Part shown: positions 51,064 through 59,045 of the stretch, piece after piece
Layout: each line of letters begins with the position of its first letter
How positions within the stretch are numbered: the stretch's first letter is position 1
DNA from: Comamonadaceae bacterium
GTDB taxonomy: Bacteria; Pseudomonadota; Gammaproteobacteria; Burkholderiales; Burkholderiaceae_C
Length of the DNA stretch: 64,000 nucleotides
Assembly: GCA_947452785.1 (NCBI GenBank)
Contig: CANGDZ010000005.1
Location: forward strand, 1-64,000
Direction: 5' to 3'
Translations under genes and position numbers: made by a program
The notes under the pieces: model-generated
What the model saw: the letters and a program-made list of their open reading frames with translations, nothing else
Told to the model about the DNA's origin: nothing
Databases searched by the model: none

Positions 51064-51969
51064 ATGAGCATTCAAGCCTTTTTCACTCGTTGGTATTTTC
51101 GCACCCAGTTCAAGCCAAAACCGGGTATCCACATCAGCGTTGAAGAGGCGCGGCAGGGCATGGCGCGCATGAGCCGCTGGCAGATGCCGCTGCCCGAAGG
51201 GGTTCATTTGAAATCGCTGCCCGCCGATGCCGCTGCAGGATTGTGTCCGGCGGAGTGGTTGTCGGTGGACGTGCCGCAGCGCACGGTGCTGTATTTTCAC
51301 GGCGGTGGTTATTTTTCTTGCGGCTTGGACACGCACCGACCGGTGGTGGCGTCTCTCAGCCGCAGGGCCCAGGCCCGGGTGCTGTCGGTAGACTATCGAC
51401 TGGCGCCCGAGCACGCCTGCCCCGCCGCGGTGGACGACGCTTTGGCCTGGTACCGTGAGTTGCTGAGCGACACGCCCGCAGAGCAAATCGTGATGGCCGG
51501 TGACTCGGCCGGGGGTGGCTTGGTACTGGCCTGCTTGCAAGCCGCCTTGCAGCAGGGTTTACCCATGCCTGCCGGCGCGGTGCTTTTTTCACCTTGGGTG
51601 GATCTGGCCGCGACCGGTGAGTCGATTCACACCCAGGCCCATACCGATGTGATGTTCAACCCCGAAAACCTGGCCGATGCAGCCCAGTGGTATTTGGCCG
51701 GACGCAGCCCGAGTGACCCGGTGGCGTCCCCCTTGTTTGGCCATATGGCGGGCCTGCCGCCTTTGCTGATCTTTGCCAGCCGCAGTGAAATTCTGTTGTC
51801 AGATGCTACCCGTTTGCACGACAAGGCCGTGGCGTCGGGCGTGGCATCGCAATTGGTGTTGCAGTCCAACATGCCGCATGTCTGGCCCATCATGGTCATG
51901 CTGCCTGAGGCCAAAGCCAGTTTGCGGCAAGTGGCGGCCTTCATGAGCGAACGGGTGCCGGGCCTGTAA
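51064..51969 (+). CDS. Alpha/beta hydrolase (HSL-family esterase)
   Basis: A 301-residue hormone-sensitive-lipase-type carboxylesterase. Oxyanion motif YFHGGGYFSCGLDTHRP is at about residues 77-93; the nucleophile elbow GDSAGGGL follows near 147-154. The Asp and His are likely in the ASRSEIL and PHVWPIM regions. The catalytic His in the usual DMPHVWP-like motif is kept as NMPHVWP. It probably hydrolyses esters of short acids or xenobiotics. It shares operator C with the divergent FGE operon and is convergent with ftsY. Confidence 0.85.
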   Translation: MSIQAFFTRWYFRTQFKPKPGIHISVEEARQGMARMSRWQMPLPEGVHLKSLPADAAAGLCPAEWLSVDVPQRTVLYFHGGGYFSCGLDTHRPVVASLSRRAQARVLSVDYRLAPEHACPAAVDDALAWYRELLSDTPAEQIVMAGDSAGGGLVLACLQAALQQGLPMPAGAVLFSPWVDLAATGESIHTQAHTDVMFNPENLADAAQWYLAGRSPSDPVASPLFGHMAGLPPLLIFASRSEILLSDATRLHDKAVASGVASQLVLQSNMPHVWPIMVMLPEAKASLRQVAAFMSERVPGL

Positions 51970-51978
51970 AAGCCGGGT

Positions 51979-53025
51979 TCAGCTTAGCAAAGCTTGGGCA
52001 AATTCGCGCGCGTTGAAGGTTTCCAGATCGGCGAGTTGCTCACCCACGCCGATGAAATAAACCGGGATCGGCTTTTCGCGCGCAATCGCGCACAACACGC
52101 CGCCTTTGGCCGTGCCGTCCAGCTTGGTCACGATCAAACCGGTGAGGTGCAAAGTCTCGTCAAAGGCTTTGACCTGCATCAGCGCGTTTTGCCCGGTATT
52201 GCCGTCGATCACCAACAGCACTTCGTGCGGCGCGGTGGCATCGGCCTTTTGCACCACGCGTTTGATTTTGCTCAGCTCTTGCATCAAATGGGTCTGTGTC
52301 GGCAAACGACCGGCGGTGTCGACCAGCACCACATCACGCCCCCGCGCTTTGCCGGCGCTCACCGCATCAAAGCTCACTGCGGCCGGATCGCCGCCGGCTT
52401 GGCTGATGATCTCGACCGTGTTGCGATCGGCCCACACGGCCAATTGTTCACGCGCTGCGGCACGAAAGGTGTCGGCTGCCGCCAGCAACACACTGGCGCC
52501 GCTGTCGGCCAGGTGTTTGGTGAGCTTGCCAATCGAGGTGGTTTTGCCAGCGCCATTGACCCCGGCGACCATGATCACGGTGGGTTGATGCTCGCCAATT
52601 GACAAGGTTTTTTGCAAAGGCGTAAGCAAGTCGGTGATGCATTCGATCAACAGACCTTTGACGGCTTGCGGTTCGGTGGTTTTACTGTCTTTGACCCGGC
52701 GCTTGAGGTCTTGCAGCAAATGTTCCGTGGCCTTGACGCCCGTGTCGGCCAGCAACAGGGCGGTTTCCAGCTCTTCATACAGGTGATCATCGATCTGCGT
52801 GCCGGTGAACACCGTGGCGATGCTGGAGCCGGTTTTGCGCAAGCCCGCTTTGAGCTTGTCGAGCCAACCTTGCCTTGGCGCGGGCAGGGCTACCTCGGCC
52901 AAGACGCTGTCGGCTAAGGCTTGGGCTTGCGGGAGCGCTGTGGCTGTTGCTACAGGTGCCGCGACCGGTGCGGGTGAGGCATCGGCGGCGGGTGTGGGAG
53001 ATTTTTTGCGGAAAAAACTGAACAT
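51979..53025 (-). CDS. ftsY: Signal recognition particle receptor FtsY
   Basis: A 348-residue GTPase that docks SRP-ribosome complexes at the membrane. A short acidic/Ala-rich A domain (residues 1-50) precedes the N domain, and the G domain has GVNGAGKTTSIGKL (G1), DTFRAAAREQL (G2), DTAGRLPTQTHLM (G3) and TKLDGTAKGG (G4), ending GVGEQLADLETFNAREFAQAL. The A domain is short, as in many betaproteobacteria. It is convergent with the esterase gene. Confidence 0.96.
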   Translation of the reverse strand: MFSFFRKKSPTPAADASPAPVAAPVATATALPQAQALADSVLAEVALPAPRQGWLDKLKAGLRKTGSSIATVFTGTQIDDHLYEELETALLLADTGVKATEHLLQDLKRRVKDSKTTEPQAVKGLLIECITDLLTPLQKTLSIGEHQPTVIMVAGVNGAGKTTSIGKLTKHLADSGASVLLAAADTFRAAAREQLAVWADRNTVEIISQAGGDPAAVSFDAVSAGKARGRDVVLVDTAGRLPTQTHLMQELSKIKRVVQKADATAPHEVLLVIDGNTGQNALMQVKAFDETLHLTGLIVTKLDGTAKGGVLCAIAREKPIPVYFIGVGEQLADLETFNAREFAQALLS

Positions 53026-53084
53026 GGGCTCGTTTCTGAATTCGCTCCCATTCTATGAAATCGGCGGGCTGCCTTTGGCCAGAC

Positions 53085-53624
53085 TCACATGTGCGCAATC
53101 GGCAGTCGAATATGGTGCATATGCAATGACAAACCCAAGGCGGCCATGTGGTTGCTGTTGCGGCTCAAAATCATTTCCGCCAAAGGCAAAAATTGCTGCT
53201 CTTCTTGCGCAGCATGCTGGATGTAGCGCTCCACAAAGGCGTTCAGATGGGCCGCATCCACGTTGCAGTCTTGCCCCTTGGCCGCTTTTTTCAATTCGGG
53301 CTCTAAACCGTGCCAAAGTTTTTCAAGGCTGCGGTGACCCGCCACCAAGCCGTCGACCAACGCGTCGATATGCAGACGTTCTTCACCTTTCTGGGCGCTG
53401 GCTTGCACCGCAGGAAAGAGGTCCTTCTCCTCCTCTTGGTGGTGTTTGAACATGACGTCCTGAAAAAACGTCAGGGACTGCTGCGCCGTTTTGCGAGCCA
53501 ATGTCACCGGCGCTAATAACGCGGGCAGGTCTGCCAAGCGAAGCAGTTGCGACAAAATGCCCTCATGGCAATGGGAGAAGTTGGTCAGTGGGGCATCGGT
53601 GTCGACGGAGGTCATGGGTGTCAT
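53085..53624 (-). CDS. Hemerythrin HHE-domain protein
   Basis: A 179-residue four-helix-bundle protein with hemerythrin-type iron ligands: SHCHEGILSQL, FKHHQEEEKDLFPAV (HHxEE), GLVAGHRSLEKLW and HAAQEEQQFLPLA. The family senses or stores oxygen, iron or nitric oxide. No signal peptide. It stands alone between ftsY and an upstream spacer that has a palindrome farther along. The regulator is not apparent. Confidence 0.85.
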   Translation of the reverse strand: MTPMTSVDTDAPLTNFSHCHEGILSQLLRLADLPALLAPVTLARKTAQQSLTFFQDVMFKHHQEEEKDLFPAVQASAQKGEERLHIDALVDGLVAGHRSLEKLWHGLEPELKKAAKGQDCNVDAAHLNAFVERYIQHAAQEEQQFLPLAEMILSRNSNHMAALGLSLHMHHIRLPIAHM

Positions 53625-53801
53625 CCTTGGAAAAATTCATTTCAATGTAGGAGACAGCGGATAGCCTGCCAAGCGGCGCTTCCCACTTCATTGATGTAGA
53701 TCATCAATTCATACGCGAAGCCGACAGCGCCGTTTCTTCGCCACCGATACATGGCGTTACACCTGGCCCGTGAAGCCTGTCATCAAGCCGATCACACGAC
53801 A

Positions 53802-53823
53802 CGTTGAAGTTACAAGTTCAACG
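53802..53823. promoter_or_regulatory. Palindrome before the Ala/Lys-rich secreted protein gene
   Basis: CGTTGAA (53802-53808) and TTCAACG (53817-53823) are exact inverted arms around an 8-base centre, 39 bases before the start of the secreted protein gene. It may be an operator or a leader hairpin. Confidence 0.4.
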
Positions 53824-53862
53824 CAGTGTTGGGCTCACAACTGAAGTCAACGGAGTATTTTC

Positions 53863-54105
53863 ATGAACAAATTGCTTGCCACATTGATCGCTGGATTCTT
53901 TGCTATCGGCGCCTTTGCCCAGACTCCTGCTGCTGCCACACCTGCTGCGCCAGTTGCAGCCAAGACTGAAGCCAAGGCCGAAGTGAAAAAGACCAAAGAA
54001 GAGAAAAAAGCAGAACATAAGGTGCACAAAGCCGAGAAGAAAGCTGAGATGAAAGCCGAAGCCAAGGCCGCGCCTGCCGCTGACAAAGTGCCTGCCGCCA
54101 AATAA
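53863..54105 (+). CDS. Small Ala/Lys-rich secreted protein
   Basis: An 80-residue protein with a clear signal peptide (MNKLLATLIAGFFAIGAFA, cleavage before QTP). The mature part is almost all Ala, Lys, Glu and Pro (KAEVKKTKEEKKAEHKVHKAEKKAEMKAEAKAA), with heptad-like charge alternation that could form a single long helix. I do not recognise a family with certainty. Such proteins occur in Burkholderiales, often annotated as hypothetical. The large minus-strand ORF over it is a shadow. It is preceded by a palindrome and followed by a terminator, so it is monocistronic. Confidence 0.7.
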   Translation: MNKLLATLIAGFFAIGAFAQTPAAATPAAPVAAKTEAKAEVKKTKEEKKAEHKVHKAEKKAEMKAEAKAAPAADKVPAAK

Positions 54106-54165
54106 AAGCGCCCAGACAAAAGCGTCCGAACAAAAGCGCAATGGGGTATTCGAGCCCCACCCTTG

Positions 54166-54190
54166 AGGCCAGCATCTGCTGGCCTTTTTT
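54166..54190 (+). terminator. Terminator after the secreted protein gene
   Basis: AGGCCAGC-ATCT-GCTGGCCT followed by TTTTTT is a perfect 8-base stem 60 bases past the stop codon. Confidence 0.85.
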
Positions 54191-54246
54191 CTGTTCCAGC
54201 GGACCTGCGGCGCAAAGGACGGCAGGGCTTGCGTACACTTGGCGCT

Positions 54247-54882
54247 ATGCGACCTCGATCTTCTCAAGCCCAAGCCCCCAAACGCCCTCAGCCCTCCAAG
54301 GGCGCCCCGTCCTCTGTGATCGGTCATCCTGCACACGAAATCCGCATCATTGGCGGCTTGTGGAAACGCAGCAAACTCAAGGTGCTGGACAAGCCGGGCC
54401 TGCGGCCCACCCCCGACCGTGTGCGCGAAACGCTGTTCAATTGGCTGGGTCAAGACTTGACCGGCTGGCAATGTGTGGACGCTTTTGCGGGCACCGGCGT
54501 GCTCGGCTTTGAGGCCGCGTCCCGGGGCGCCCAGCAGGTGTTGATGTGGGAGCAAGACGCTGCCTTGGTGGCGCAATTGACCGACAGCAAAGTGCGCCTC
54601 AAGGCCGCCATGGTGCAGGTGCAACGCGGTGACGCGGTGAACGGCTTGCAACATGCAGCCCCCGGCAGCGTGAACTTGGTGTTTTTAGATCCGCCTTTTG
54701 AAGGCGAATTGTTTGCCCCCGCTTTGCAAGCCGCTGCTCAGGCCGTGGCCCCGGGGGGCTGGGTCTACCTGGAAGCGCCTGTGCGTTGGACCGACGAGCA
54801 ACTCGCACCCTGGTTCTTGAAAGTCCAGCGCCACCTCAAAGCCGGTGCCGTGCATGCGCATTTGCTGCAAAAAATGGTCTGA
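54247..54882 (+). CDS. rsmD: 16S rRNA (guanine(966)-N(2))-methyltransferase
   Basis: A 211-residue SAM-dependent methyltransferase that modifies G966 of 16S rRNA. Typical order: RIIGGLWKRSKLKVLDKPGLRPTPDRVRETLFNWL, motif I DAFAGTGVLGFEAASRGA, and the amino-methyltransferase motif DPPF in LVFLDPPFEGEL. ATG 54247 leaves a polar N-terminal extension of about 30 residues rich in Pro and Lys, unlike the core. The track start (54163) lies inside the terminator. Followed by coaD, the usual neighbour. Confidence 0.94.
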   Translation: MRPRSSQAQAPKRPQPSKGAPSSVIGHPAHEIRIIGGLWKRSKLKVLDKPGLRPTPDRVRETLFNWLGQDLTGWQCVDAFAGTGVLGFEAASRGAQQVLMWEQDAALVAQLTDSKVRLKAAMVQVQRGDAVNGLQHAAPGSVNLVFLDPPFEGELFAPALQAAAQAVAPGGWVYLEAPVRWTDEQLAPWFLKVQRHLKAGAVHAHLLQKMV

Positions 54883-54940
54883 GCTGGACGAATGCACCGT
54901 CCGATAAACTGACGCCACTTTATTCTTGGAGACCCTGCCC

Positions 54941-55444
54941 ATGAGCCGCTCTGTGATCGCTGTTTACTCTGGCACGTTCGACCCCTTGACCTTGGGACAC
55001 GAAGACGTGGTGCGCCGTGCGGCGCAACTTTTTGACCAGGTGGTGATTGCGGTGGCCGTGGCGCACCATAAAAAAACTCTTTTCAGTCTGGACGAACGCC
55101 TGGCCATGGCGCAAGAAGTGGCCGGTAGCCTGCCCAGCGTGAGGGTGCTGCCCTTTACGGGTTTGCTGCGCGACTTTGTGGTGGCCCAAAATGCGCGCGC
55201 TATTGTGCGCGGCATTCGTTCGGTCACCGACTACGACTACGAAACCCAAATGGCCGGCATGAACCGCTATTTGGCCCCGGACGTGGACACGGTCTTTTTA
55301 AACACCAGCGCGCAGTACCAGCACATCAGCAGCACCTTGGTGCGAGAAATCGCCACCCTGGGCGGCGACGTGTCGGGCTTGGTGTCGGCACCGGTGCTCA
55401 AGGCTTTGAAAGACAAGCTCTCAGTGCGCCCGCCCGCAGCCTGA
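54941..55444 (+). CDS. coaD: Pantetheine-phosphate adenylyltransferase
   Basis: A 167-residue enzyme joining ATP and 4'-phosphopantetheine to dephospho-CoA. The nucleotidyltransferase motif is in YSGTFDPLTLGHEDVVRRA (TxGH), with VVRGIRSVTDYDYETQMAGMN and the ISSTLVREIA signature at the C-terminal part. ATG 54941 with a SD-like GGAG upstream is preferred to the 5-residue longer start. It follows rsmD by 58 bases. Confidence 0.95.
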   Translation: MSRSVIAVYSGTFDPLTLGHEDVVRRAAQLFDQVVIAVAVAHHKKTLFSLDERLAMAQEVAGSLPSVRVLPFTGLLRDFVVAQNARAIVRGIRSVTDYDYETQMAGMNRYLAPDVDTVFLNTSAQYQHISSTLVREIATLGGDVSGLVSAPVLKALKDKLSVRPPAA

Positions 55445-55543
55445 AACCCATAGGCGCTGACATGCAATGGGGCGTCAGCCAGCCAGCGTTGGGTATCCAG
55501 CGTCTCCACAATGGCTCCAGAATGTTCTGCGCCAATAGGCCCT

Positions 55544-57082
55544 ATGCCTGATCGTTCCTCATTCCGTTTGGTTCACTTCATCGCCCTGGCGCTGGTGACT
55601 TGCATGGGTTTGACGGTGGCGATCATGTCTGCCTGGACCGTCTGGCAGCTGCAATATGGCTTTGACGAATATTTGCAAGCGCATGACACCGAGCGCTTAG
55701 ACCAGTTCGCACGCCGTCTTGAAGCCTTGGCACAACAATCGGGTGGCGTGTCGGTTGTGTTGCAACAGCCCTGGCCTGTACTGCTGGACGAGCTGGCCGC
55801 AGGAGCTACACAAGACGGGGCGGGCCATCGTTCGCCGCGGGGCGAGCGGGAACGTGCAGAACCGCCACCCCCACCGCCGTTGGATCAGGCGGATCAGGCC
55901 ATGGGGCACCCCCCGCCGCCGCCGCCGCCGCATCCGCCTGGGCCCGATGGTTTCAATCGCCGCCTGTCTTTGCTCGATTCGCAAGGGCAAACGCTGGAAG
56001 GCCCGCCTGTGCGGGCCGATGACCCCTCGATTAGGGCCGCCGTGCGGGTCGATGGGCAGCTGCAAGCCTATTTGAATTTGCGCACCGTCAAAGCCCTGCC
56101 GGACCAAATGGCCCAGCGTTTTCTGCAGCGGCAGTATCTGGGTTTGGCTGGCTTGGCCCTGGTGATGCTGGCTTTGACACTCGGTGTAGCCATTGTCTTG
56201 GCCCGGCGCTGGAGTCGTCCTTTGCAAGCGGCCTCGCATGCCACAGCGCGCATTGCCCAAGGCGATTGGTCGTCGCGCATCGCTGAGCACCACTTGACCG
56301 GTTGGCGCACTGAGGTGGACGACTTGATGCACCACATCAACCAAATGGCCCAAGCGCTGCAAAATCAAGAGCACACCCGCAAACGCTGGCTGGCCGATAT
56401 TTCGCATGAACTGCGAACCCCGTTGTCTGTCTTGCAAGGCGAGGTCGAAGCCTTGCTCGATGGCGTGCGCCCGCTCAAGCTGGCGTCGATCGGCTCCTTG
56501 CGTGAAGAGGTGATGCGTCTGAACGCTTTGGTGAATGATCTGCATTTGCTGTCCATGGCCGATTTGCAAGCTTTGCCCTGTCATTTCGAGTCCGGCGATG
56601 CGGTGGCCTTGTTGCGCAATGTGCACCAACGGTTTGCGCATTCGGCTAAGGCGCAAGGGATTGATTTGAGTTTGGACTTGGCCGATTACACAGCAATGCC
56701 TGTGAGGTGGGACATGCACCGCATGACGCAAGTGCTGAGCAATCTGGTGAGCAATAGTTTGCGCTACACCGATGCCCCAGGACGCGCCATCCTGCGCTTG
56801 CGCCAAGAGGGCGAGGACGTAGTGATCGTAATGCAGGACAGTGCGCCCGGTGTCTCAGAGACTGATTTGCCCCGGCTATTAGATCCCTTGTTCCGAGTCC
56901 AAGCCGATCGGACCAGAGCCCAGGGCGATCGACACAATGGCAGCGGCTTGGGCTTGTCGATAGTGGCCGCCATTGTCAAAGCGCACCAAGGTCAGATCGA
57001 GTTGACGCCTTGTGCTTGGGGTGGACTGAGCGTGCATGTGCGCCTGCCCGCCCAGGCGCCCGAGCCTGAGGTCATCGCATGA
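55544..57082 (+). CDS. BaeS-like sensor histidine kinase with poly-proline periplasmic region
   Basis: A membrane histidine kinase of 512 residues. First helix (LVHFIALALVTCMGLTVAIMSAWTVW), a periplasmic part of about 140 residues, then a second helix (LAGLALVMLALTLGVAIVLARRW). A HAMP region, HisKA with the phospho-His in WLADISHELRTPLSVLQGE, and HATPase_c with GLGLSIVAAIVKAHQG follow. The periplasmic part holds runs of six or seven prolines and His (PPPPPPLDQ, GHPPPPPPPHPP), possibly a metal- or envelope-stress-sensing or a disordered linker. The start is ambiguous (track 55511). Coupled to the response regulator by a four-base overlap. Confidence 0.88.
   Translation: MPDRSSFRLVHFIALALVTCMGLTVAIMSAWTVWQLQYGFDEYLQAHDTERLDQFARRLEALAQQSGGVSVVLQQPWPVLLDELAAGATQDGAGHRSPRGERERAEPPPPPPLDQADQAMGHPPPPPPPHPPGPDGFNRRLSLLDSQGQTLEGPPVRADDPSIRAAVRVDGQLQAYLNLRTVKALPDQMAQRFLQRQYLGLAGLALVMLALTLGVAIVLARRWSRPLQAASHATARIAQGDWSSRIAEHHLTGWRTEVDDLMHHINQMAQALQNQEHTRKRWLADISHELRTPLSVLQGEVEALLDGVRPLKLASIGSLREEVMRLNALVNDLHLLSMADLQALPCHFESGDAVALLRNVHQRFAHSAKAQGIDLSLDLADYTAMPVRWDMHRMTQVLSNLVSNSLRYTDAPGRAILRLRQEGEDVVIVMQDSAPGVSETDLPRLLDPLFRVQADRTRAQGDRHNGSGLGLSIVAAIVKAHQGQIELTPCAWGGLSVHVRLPAQAPEPEVIA
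55912..55929 (+). repeat. In-frame CCG trinucleotide run
   Basis: Six uninterrupted CCG units inside the kinase gene encode part of the proline tract. Such runs can change length by slippage without shifting the frame. Confidence 0.75.
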
Positions 57083-57777
57083 ACGCACCTTTGCACATTT
57101 TGGTAGTGGAGGACGATCGCAAAATTGCTCAACTGGTGAGTGACTACCTGCACGAGGAAGGCTATACCGTCCAGCAGGCGCAAGATGGTGCGTTGGGATG
57201 GGCGAGTTTTCGCCATCGCCAACCTGATTTATTGATACTCGACCTGATGCTGCCCGGCATGGACGGACTCACGCTGTGCCAAGAGGTGCGGCGCAGCAGT
57301 GATGTGCCCATCATCATGCTGACCGCTCGGGTGGACGAGGTCGACCGGTTGCTGGGTTTGAATACGGGGGCCGATGACTATGTGTGCAAGCCCTTCAGCC
57401 CGCGCGAGTTGATGGCGCGGGTGCGCAATCTGCTGCGCCGCAGCCGAGGGTCATTTCAGCCCGCCAAACCCTGGCGCATTGACGAAGCAGGGTTGCGCAT
57501 CCATTGGCGCGGGCATGAGCTGGACTTGACGCCCGTGGAGTATCGGCTGTTTCAACTTCTGCTGACGCACCCCGGTCGGGTGTTTTCCAGAGCGCATATG
57601 TTGGATGTTATCCACGACGGTCTGCACGATACCAGTGACCGCGTGATCGATAGCCACATCAAAAACCTGCGAAAGAAAATTCTCCAAGCTGCGCCGCTTG
57701 ACGACTGCATCGCTTCCGTCTATGGCATCGGCTATCGCTTTGACATGCCTGACCCTGCGGCTCACACATCTCCTTAG
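57079..57777 (+). CDS. BaeR-like OmpR-family response regulator
   Basis: A 232-residue two-domain regulator. The receiver has the acidic pair VVEDDRKIAQL, phospho-Asp in LLILDLMLPGMDGL, Thr in IMLTARV and Lys in DYVCKPFSPREL. The C-terminal winged helix has LTPVEYRLFQLLLTHPGRVFSR and SVYGIGYRF. Its start overlaps the kinase stop (ATGA), giving coupled expression. The downstream peroxidase gene could be a target, inferred from position. Confidence 0.94.
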   Translation: MNAPLHILVVEDDRKIAQLVSDYLHEEGYTVQQAQDGALGWASFRHRQPDLLILDLMLPGMDGLTLCQEVRRSSDVPIIMLTARVDEVDRLLGLNTGADDYVCKPFSPRELMARVRNLLRRSRGSFQPAKPWRIDEAGLRIHWRGHELDLTPVEYRLFQLLLTHPGRVFSRAHMLDVIHDGLHDTSDRVIDSHIKNLRKKILQAAPLDDCIASVYGIGYRFDMPDPAAHTSP

Positions 57778-57834
57778 TTTCTCCATCTTTGCGTTTTATC
57801 GTCAAGCTATTCACATATCCAAAGGGGAATAGTT

Positions 57835-59040
57835 TTGACATTGAATGCTTTGGCCAAAATCCTTGCGACCGCCTCGCTGGTGGGCTGGCTCACTGGCTGC
57901 GGTGGTTCATCCACAGCCAGCACGCAGACCCCGACTGCGGTCACCCCGTTGAGCGTGGCCCAGGCCTTGTTTGCAGAAAAGGCCCTGTCGGCCAGCGGAA
58001 AAATGGCTTGCGCCAGTTGCCACACCGACGACAACGCTCACGCCGATGCCACCGGCACCGTGTTGCCCTTGGGCGGTGCGAGCCTGGACCAGCAAGGCTT
58101 TCGCAGCAGTCCCAGCTTGATGTACTTGGCCAGCAACACCGCTTTTCGTTTTGATGCCAATGGCTTGCCTTTCGGTGGTTTTACTTGGGATGGACGCGCC
58201 AACAGCCGCGCTGAGCAAGCGGCGGGTCCGCTGCTGGACAGCACCGAAATGGCCAATGCCGATGTGGCTGCCGTAGCGCAAAAAGTGCGGGGCCTTTCTT
58301 ATTTCAGTGACTTTGTGAGCCAGTTCAATGTGCCCACTGCGCCGACCGACCAGCAAATTTATGACAAGCTACGAACGGCGCTGCAAACCTATCAAGAACT
58401 GGACACCGACTATTTGTTGTTCAACAGCAAGTTCGACCGGGAGGCCGATGGCACCTACACCTTCACACCCGCAGAGCAGCGAGGCCAAGCCATTTTCAAC
58501 AACGCTAACCAAGGCAATTGCGCCAGTTGCCACACCAGCCGCAATGGACCCAATGGCGAGCGCCCTGTGTTCACTAATTTCAGTTATGCCGCTCTAGGCT
58601 TGCCGCGCAATCCATTGATTCAAAAGAACGCCGATCCGACGTTTTTTGACATGGGCTTGTGTGGCCCGAAGCGCACCGACTTGAGCGCGCGCACCGACTT
58701 GTGCGGCCAGTTCAAAGTGCCCACCTTGCGCAATATCGCGTTGACCGCGCCGTACTTTCACAACGCCAGCGTCAGCACCTTGACTGAGGCTGTGAGCTTT
58801 TACGCCACACGCGATATCGACCCCGGTCGTTGGTACCCCAGCGTTAACGGCGTGGTGCAGAAGTTCAACGACTTGCCCGCGGCCTACCGAAACAACGTGA
58901 TCCGCACAGCCCCGTTTGGTCAGGCAGTAGGTGCTGCCCCCTTGCTCAGCGCCCAGAACGTGGCCGATCTGGTGAGCTTTTTGCAGACCCTGACCGACGA
59001 CCGCAGCGCCGCCCCGGGCAACCCCATGGTCCCACGCTGA
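57835..59040 (+). CDS. Diheme cytochrome c peroxidase-like lipoprotein (MauG family)
   Basis: A 401-residue protein of the CcpA/MauG class, which use two c-type hemes to reduce peroxide or oxidise protein substrates. Heme sites are CASCH in KMACASCHTDD and CASCH in GNCASCHTSRN. FKVPTLRNIALTAPYFHNASVSTL is the typical high-potential region. The lipobox LTGCGGS predicts a lipid-anchored periplasmic protein. The start is TTG 57835, with AAAGGGGAAT as ribosome binding site. It lies 57 bases after the BaeR-like gene. Confidence 0.85.
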   Translation: MTLNALAKILATASLVGWLTGCGGSSTASTQTPTAVTPLSVAQALFAEKALSASGKMACASCHTDDNAHADATGTVLPLGGASLDQQGFRSSPSLMYLASNTAFRFDANGLPFGGFTWDGRANSRAEQAAGPLLDSTEMANADVAAVAQKVRGLSYFSDFVSQFNVPTAPTDQQIYDKLRTALQTYQELDTDYLLFNSKFDREADGTYTFTPAEQRGQAIFNNANQGNCASCHTSRNGPNGERPVFTNFSYAALGLPRNPLIQKNADPTFFDMGLCGPKRTDLSARTDLCGQFKVPTLRNIALTAPYFHNASVSTLTEAVSFYATRDIDPGRWYPSVNGVVQKFNDLPAAYRNNVIRTAPFGQAVGAAPLLSAQNVADLVSFLQTLTDDRSAAPGNPMVPR

Positions 59041-59045
59041 GCCTT

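Noticed and set aside
53818-54654. 278-residue minus-strand ORF over the secreted protein and rsmD
   Set aside because: Low-complexity reverse translation of the Ala/Lys-rich gene; no family signal.
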